NCBI RefSeq assembly: GCF_009017415.1
Contig: NC_092403.1
Coordinates: forward strand, 1,550,001 to 1,614,000
Direction: 5' to 3'
Length of the DNA stretch: 64,000 bases
Source of the DNA: Aspergillus flavus
Taxonomy: Eukaryota > Ascomycota > Eurotiomycetes > Eurotiales > Aspergillaceae
Under the pieces are notes generated by a model. The model did not search any database. It had not been told where the DNA came from and saw only the letters and a program-made list of their open reading frames with translations. Position 1 is the first letter of the stretch. Each line of letters starts with the position of its first letter. Below are positions 58,439 to 64,000 of the stretch, piece by piece. A program made the position numbers and the translations under genes.

Positions 58439-59448
58439 TCAATCCAATCGGAGAGATCCATCCCGATCTCCTACTTTGTCGAGAGCATCCGTAATATGAG
58501 AGCCCTCCCCCTCGTAGAGGAGGGAGTCATAGGTTGCAGCTCCCACAATGCAGCCGATAATTGGGGCGAACAGAGGGACGACAAAGTAATAGTTGGCTGC
58601 AGTGAAAACCTCTCTACCATAGATGATGGCAGAGAACAGTCTCGGGCCGAAGTCTCTTGCCGGGTTGATAGCCTAGATAATCATTTTAGTTTATAATCCA
58701 AGTACTTGTTGTCTTCCAATTTCAAATAGGCACGTACGTATCCAGTCTGCCAACCCAAAGAAGCACCAATCGCGAGAAGGAGTAGAAAACTGGAAAGTTG
58801 GGGAGAATAGAACCGAGACGCATTTGCCGGGTCTGAAATGGTAAGACCTCCAAACATGAGCACCGCCGATCCAAGCACCTCATTGAAGGCAGCCTCCCAA
58901 TTCGACCCCAACGTGGAGGCAGGATAAGTCGAGAAGATGCCTGCTGAGTGGTGTCCTTGAGGGCTCAAAATTGATCCGCCTGGAATGGTATACTCAGGAT
59001 CCCAGGACTCAATGGCCGACCGGTAGTTGATGTACACCAGGGCCGCACCAACAAAACCACCCAGAAACTGCGCGAACAGTTTACCCGGCAATTTTTTCCA
59101 TTGCCCTGGTGTAGGACGAATGAGGGCCGTACAAATGGTGACGGCGGGATTAATGGTTGGACTGGGATCGGCCAGATAGCCGGAGATGCAGACAGCGGCT
59201 GCCCATGACATGTTGATAGAGAGCCAAGTGCCATACTGATAATCAGATAGGAGACATTGTGCGACCACTCCGTCTCCAAGGACAATCAGGAGGGCTGTTC
59301 CCAGGAATTCAGCAGCATATGGTTTCAGGACTCCCCTAGGGAGAGTCGACATGTTGAGGAACATTTTTCTCGATCTGACGAAGAGATTGAGACTCAGGAA
59401 AAAGAAGAACAGAGAAAGATCGAGATAGAGAGGGGGAGCTGAAGTCAT
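58439..59448 (-). CDS. Aquaglyceroporin (MIP family)
   Basis: Exons 58738-59448 and 58439-58672, giving 314 residues from the first ATG or 286 from the second (59364), which removes an odd Phe-rich leader and fits the family better. Six spans are present, with the two pore loops TINPAVT and [11 protein letters not shown]. Both NPA motifs are intact, and the second is created by splicing (TGY joined to AINPARD). The D after the second NPA and the following R favour a glycerol-conducting channel. It is located in the plasma membrane and moves water, glycerol or small solutes. No clear link to neighbours. Confidence 0.9.
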
Positions 59449-61849
59449 GGAGTTGACGATCTGCAGATCGCTGGTTCACCGCCCCCAGTCGGGTAATCCG
59501 AGATAAAGCCACCGGAATTGCCTAATACGGAATAGTGTTGTTATCGCGTTCTGGACGTGACAATCATGTTTTTACTATGGTGCAAGGGTACCAGGTGTTG
59601 GATCATTCTGAACAATCCGAGCGTCCAGGTCAGTGTTGCTAGACTTTCAGTCAATGCTGCTAAGCTCCTCTTGGCATGAACCTTGAGTATAGCTTTAGTA
59701 GTTATTTCCGAGGTTCCGATGAATCGAGAGATGCACCGAAAGACGATATAGATCTTCTACATCTATTCTCTGGTGGTTTGTACTATCAAACCCTAGTTTA
59801 CCTAATCGTGCTAACAGAAGCCATATACTAAGGCCTCGCAGATCACTTAGGACCTGTTCAATGGGACCTCTTTTAGATTATTGATCTAATTGCCTCTACT
59901 CAAATAGAGCTGTGTCCCTCAACTCTGCCCTTCAATCTCTCGGTTATGCAGAAGTCACCAAAGAAGAAACAACATGCATCCGTTGCATGGGCTATCTCGT
60001 GTGAAGGAAAGCCCTGGTTCTGACGTAGTAACTTTTCAGGAGAGTAGGGAGTGGGTCCAATGTAAGATGCTATAGCATCTAGCGTGTTCTTCCCATGATG
60101 ATGTGGTTAATACCAACTTATGAGTAACGGTGGGTGGCATGTTCCAACGCCTTCTGTCAATTCAGATGGGTGATAACAGCAATAGCAAAGGCTTGTCTTC
60201 TTCCGCAGAATCCGGAACTTTGAGGCGTAAACTACTGCTCAGTGGCTTGCTAGCAGGCTCCTCTTGCCATCTTTTCCTTTTGTAGCCAAAAGGCAAAGTG
60301 ACCTGAATTCCGAACATTCATTTTTCAACTATTTTGCTCAATCTACATCTGTCCCATGATAAAAGTTACCATTCGCCATTTGTATACTGTGGGAGTAGCT
60401 ATCTTCAGAACATAGTTGAGATTAGCTCAACTTTCACCCTTTGGTGTTGTTGTTAGGCATTTGCTTGATATTCCAGGAGTTACAGCAAACGTGGGAAAAG
60501 AACAGAAATGCCAATTAATCGATACCTATAAGGTAAAGAGGTGCAAGTAATTTGCTCTCATGAGCATAATGTCCTTGGTCACCTTTGAAGCAACTGCATA
60601 TAGGTGTGTCGTATTGCCACTGACCGATTGGTTATCAGATGATGCTCATTTCACAAGCTTACAAGATCACGGCGATACCACGGCGAATTAACAAATTTCC
60701 GCGCAAGAACTTTTGGATGGTCTATTAGGCTCTGGACCATGCGTTCCATACTATTTATTCCCCGAGCCGACTTGAAACATAAGGTTGGCTTGGCAAGTCT
60801 TGGAATCTCTTGGCTCATTGTCGGGAATTTGACCCTGCGGGATTTGACCTGGGATTATCACCCATTCCCGATGATATCAAGGACCGGAGATCACTGTACG
60901 TTGGTAGTTTGAGCAGTATCAGAACCCCCATCATACATGTAAAGCTTATATCAACAAAAAGAAATATCAATTAGCCTATAGGTTGTCTGGAACCGCGGAA
61001 CGTCTCTCTCTGCGGCAGAACTTCCCACTTGTCCGTTCCACGGTCACTAGTTTGGTAGTGGAACTAATGCTCGTACCGCCGTCTCTAGTCGCTGTAAATT
61101 CGAGCTTGCTGCGCCACAGAAACGGTTCCGTTAAAGTGAAACAAGCAGGGTCATTAATATCGCTAAATAGCCAAAGAAGCCCATAAGAAGAAAAGGGCTC
61201 TCCTCAACCTTTCCTAATCAGGCAGACCACGCCGCAGAATTACAGCCCTTGATTGTGAGAGAACTCTCACTACAAGACTTGGCATGAGTTGATCCGGGAT
61301 CAGCCCGAGTCAGGAGTCAGGACCCTTTGGATTCTTTCATGACACGGACCCGAAATTGACCCGTTTGGCACTAACTAGCTATTGAGGACCAAACCTACTG
61401 GCCCATTTCCACCAATCGGATGTGCGGAAAAACCTCAGTTGTCGCGGGTTGATACTCAAAGAAGCCTTGATCCTTCAGGGCCAACAGACCCTGCCAACTG
61501 GAAGGTCGGCAATTGCTCAGCGGATGTAGGTCCTAGTGGAGACACCCATATCAAGAGCCCATCCAAAGAACTCAAGGCCATGTTCTAGGGGACTTCTAAG
61601 GAGAGCTTCAATCTGGCCGCTGTTTCGCCTTTACGCTCGGTTTTTCAACCATGCCGTGTGTGGTAAACTGAAACAAGACATACCAAGCCGAATAAATTGT
61701 TTACTCGTATCTAATCATCCAGCTCCCTGGTCTGTATACCCCTTGCTGAAGTATAAATTCTGCAACATTACCCTCCTCAGTCTTCCAGACAAGCAGAGCA
61801 ACAATCAAATCAACCCTCTCTTCGCTATCAACCACTCCTTGCATCCACC
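59449..61849. other. Long intergenic region
   Basis: 2.4 kb without a recognisable gene. The frames near 60983-61186 and 61382-61588 have no domain. The last 100 bases are the pectate lyase promoter with TATAAAT at 61752-61758. Confidence 0.5.
61752..61758 (+). promoter_or_regulatory. TATA box of the pectate lyase gene
   Basis: TATAAAT 98 bases before the ATG, followed by a pyrimidine-rich leader. Confidence 0.5.
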
Positions 61850-62695
61850 ATGTACCAGAAACTTCTCCTCGTTCCCCTCCTCCTCACCTCGGCTCTGGCC
61901 AGTCCTCACGATGCCTCTTCGCACCAGAAGTTCCACCAGCTGAACGAGCGCGCCGCATTCCCCATTCCCGCCTCCAAGGGTAGCCAGACCTTTAAGGAAC
62001 CTTACTACGTCAAGGGTACCTATGATGGTGGCATGAAGACCTTCGGCCGTGGTGTCAAGTGTACCGGTCAGAAGGAGGGTGGTGACAAGGACGCCGTCTT
62101 CATCGTCGCTGACGGTGGTATTCTCCGCAACGCCATCATTGGTGCTGACCAGATTGAGGGTGTGCACTGCGAGGGTTCTTGCACCATTGAGAACGTCTGG
62201 TGGCAAGAGGTCTGCGAGGGTATGTTCATTCACCATCTCAACTCTTCGTCCCTATATACATTTTGTCCAATGAACTAATAAACATGTGTAGACGCCCTCA
62301 CCTTCAAGGGTACCGGCACCGGCGTCCACAAGGTCATTGGCGGTGGTGCCCAGGGCGCCGATGACAAGGTCATCCAGCACAACAGCGGCGGCTCTGCCAT
62401 CATCCAGGACTTCACTGTCCAGAACTTCGGCAAGCTGTACCGCTCCTGTGGCAACTGCAAGAAGCAGTTCAAGCGTACCGTGCAGATCAGCGGTGTCAAG
62501 GCCAGCAACGGCAAGACCCTGGTCGGCATTAACCCTAACCTCGGCGACTCGGCCACCATTGATGGCTGTGCTAGCAGCGTTAAGGAGATCTGTGTTGAGT
62601 ACGAGGGTACTGACAACAACGGCAAGGAGCCCAAGAAGGCTCACTCCGGCCCTAGCAACACCTGCAAGTTCAAGGAGCCTTTGGCTAGCTGCTAG
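61850..62695 (+). CDS. Pectate lyase, polysaccharide lyase family 3
   Basis: Exons 61850-62219 and 62292-62695, giving 257 residues. A signal peptide covers about residues 1-17 ([13 protein letters not shown]), followed by a short propeptide ending in ERA. The mature enzyme shows PL3 beta-helix blocks: [32 protein letters not shown], a splice-rebuilt [12 protein letters not shown], and [30 protein letters not shown]. Cysteines are spaced as in the family. The enzyme cleaves de-esterified polygalacturonate by Ca2+-dependent beta-elimination outside the cell. Codon choice is strongly C-ending, unlike most of the window, as expected for a highly expressed secreted enzyme. Confidence 0.95.
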
Positions 62696-63661
62696 ATTAG
62701 GTGGTGGGAAATCAGGGAAGACTTAGAAAGTCTTAATTGTGGCCAACATCACTCTTGTATTTTTAATATCTCATTCACTCGCTTTTAGTTAGAACCACAC
62801 ATTTACCAAACCAAAATACAATATTAATCACTTAAACACTCTCTATGTCAGGAGCCCACCAGATTGAGGCCTTGTACATTCACAGTCCTTCCAGGAGCTA
62901 TGTAGAAGAATCTAAAAGATACAGTAATCGCAAATGAAACCAATGCCAATCTAGAGCGCTCACACTAGGAGTAGGCTTCAAGTAGTGTGGAACTTGGATG
63001 ATTTATATCCACATGTACTTTCCGTTACCAACTATCAACCGTCCGCCTTATATTGGCTAAGGCGCAATATACAACGCATTCCTTCGCTGGAAAACTCCAA
63101 CTTGACGAGACTCATGAAGCCCTTTCATGCATTCAAAGATGGTACATAGCTAAATGCTCTAGCAATTGATGATTGAGAGTCAGCGGGGAAAGCTTTCCTA
63201 AATGCTAAGGTCTAATAACGAAACAACCTTCCTTTTTTTTGACCTTTCGCGTAGAAGTACATCGAAGATTGCTTGGAAATTGCAGTATCACTATCAAACG
63301 CGAGTCACTAGTGAGTCATGTCATCTTAAACAAGCTTGTATTTATAATCAAGATTATCAATAATCGCGAAGGTTCTGTTGGCAGCTAAGCGTTTTCAATT
63401 ACAGATGCCAAGAATTAATACGAGGCACATCACTCGATACGAAGTACGATGTCGTTCATGTTGCGATTTTGCTGGAGACCATGTATAGGCAATAGGAGGC
63501 ACCATCAAGCCACGAGGTATAAAGGTAGGGTTGAGGCCAGGGGTTGGAGGGAGCAACTCTACCGAGGAAGCCATCTCAGCAACTCTCCAGGTACTCTTGG
63601 CACGAACGAAATCTACTGTTTTTTGATCTCTTGGAATCCTTTCCCTACCAGGATAGAATAA
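62696..63661. other. Intergenic, no gene seen
   Basis: Just under 1 kb. 3' flank of the pectate lyase and promoter of the dehydrogenase; no other feature. Confidence 0.5.
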
Positions 63662-64000
63662 ATGGCATCCTACTCGGGCAGAAACGCGGTTGTCATCGGT
63701 GGTAGTCATGGCATCGGCCTATCAACAGCTCAGCTTCTGGTTGACAAGGGTGCAAAAGTCCTCGTCACCGGTCGAAGCCTTGGACCCATTGAAGCAGCAA
63801 AGCAACAACTAAAAGATACGGCCGAGATTGTACCATGTGATATCACTTCAACCGCTGCCATATCTGATCTTGTTCAGACGGTGCAGTCCTTTTTTGGTGC
63901 TGGACAAAGCATCGATCTTCTCTTTGTCAACGCTGGTTATGCCTCTCTGGAGCCATTCGCTACTGTGTCAGAGGAGTCTTTTCGACGAACATTCGACACT
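63662..64000 (+). CDS. Short-chain dehydrogenase/reductase, cut by window end
   Basis: The ATG at 63662 opens a frame that is still open at the window end (113 residues). It has the classical SDR NAD(P) motif GGSHGIGLS (TGxxxGxG type) at about residues 12-20, a VTGRS segment whose Arg favours NADP, PCDIT, and the structural motif VNAGYA (NAG). The catalytic YxxxK would lie beyond the window. The substrate is unknown. Confidence 0.85.
   Translation, partial: MASYSGRNAVVIGGSHGIGLSTAQLLVDKGAKVLVTGRSLGPIEAAKQQLKDTAEIVPCDITSTAAISDLVQTVQSFFGAGQSIDLLFVNAGYASLEPFATVSEESFRRTFDT

Noticed and set aside
61805..62644. Long minus-strand ORFs under the pectate lyase
   Set aside because: Shadow frames of a GC-rich, C-ending codon gene on the plus strand.

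Overview
The window looks like nuclear DNA from a filamentous ascomycete, most likely a member of the Eurotiales (Aspergillus/Penicillium type). This is inferred from genes cut by many short introns of about 50-100 nt with GT..AG ends and CTAAC-like branch points, a Zn2Cys6 regulator, a PTH11-type receptor, a PL3 pectate lyase, and divergent promoters typical of secondary-metabolite loci. I joined the exons by hand. Intact genes close in frame over all junctions; broken ones are stated as broken.

Layout. 0-6.6 kb: a sparse edge with one small secreted protein, a fragment of a 2-hydroxyacid dehydrogenase, an NAD-dependent epimerase, a DsbA-like oxidoreductase and a tRNA-Glu. 7.1-34.6 kb: what I read as a sterol/steroid-tailoring gene cluster. 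It holds a Zn2Cys6 regulator divergent from an ABCB exporter, a 7-dehydrocholesterol-reductase-like protein, a full-size ABCG transporter, an ERG3-like C-5 sterol desaturase, a FAD monooxygenase, a DHCR24-like delta24-sterol reductase, a GXWXG-domain gene with one frameshift, and a PRISE-family (progesterone 5beta-reductase/iridoid synthase-like) reductase. Between 28.8 and 31.5 kb lies a graveyard of decayed second copies and fragments: DHCR7-like, two P450s, DHCR24-like and an old yellow enzyme. A broken O-methyltransferase sits at 36.4 kb.

38.9-53.2 kb: mixed genes: a PTH11-like receptor, an amino-acid/GABA-type permease, a P450, a CCCH zinc-finger protein, an NCS1 permease with a one-base frameshift, and a 2OG-Fe(II) dioxygenase that lacks a block of its usual sequence. 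53.8-64 kb: a broken DUF7136-type secreted protein gene, a small secreted helical protein, a cysteine-rich peptide with defensin-like spacing, an aquaglyceroporin, a PL3 pectate lyase and the start of a short-chain dehydrogenase cut by the window end.

Working model (inference): no PKS, NRPS, terpene cyclase or prenyltransferase is visible, so the 7-35 kb enzymes may start from a housekeeping sterol. ERG3-like, DHCR7-like and DHCR24-like steps together would set the 5-ene, remove the 7-ene and saturate the side chain. The oxygenases and the PRISE enone reductase could then tailor the product, and the ABCB and ABCG pumps could move it. Neither product nor substrate can be read from the sequence alone.
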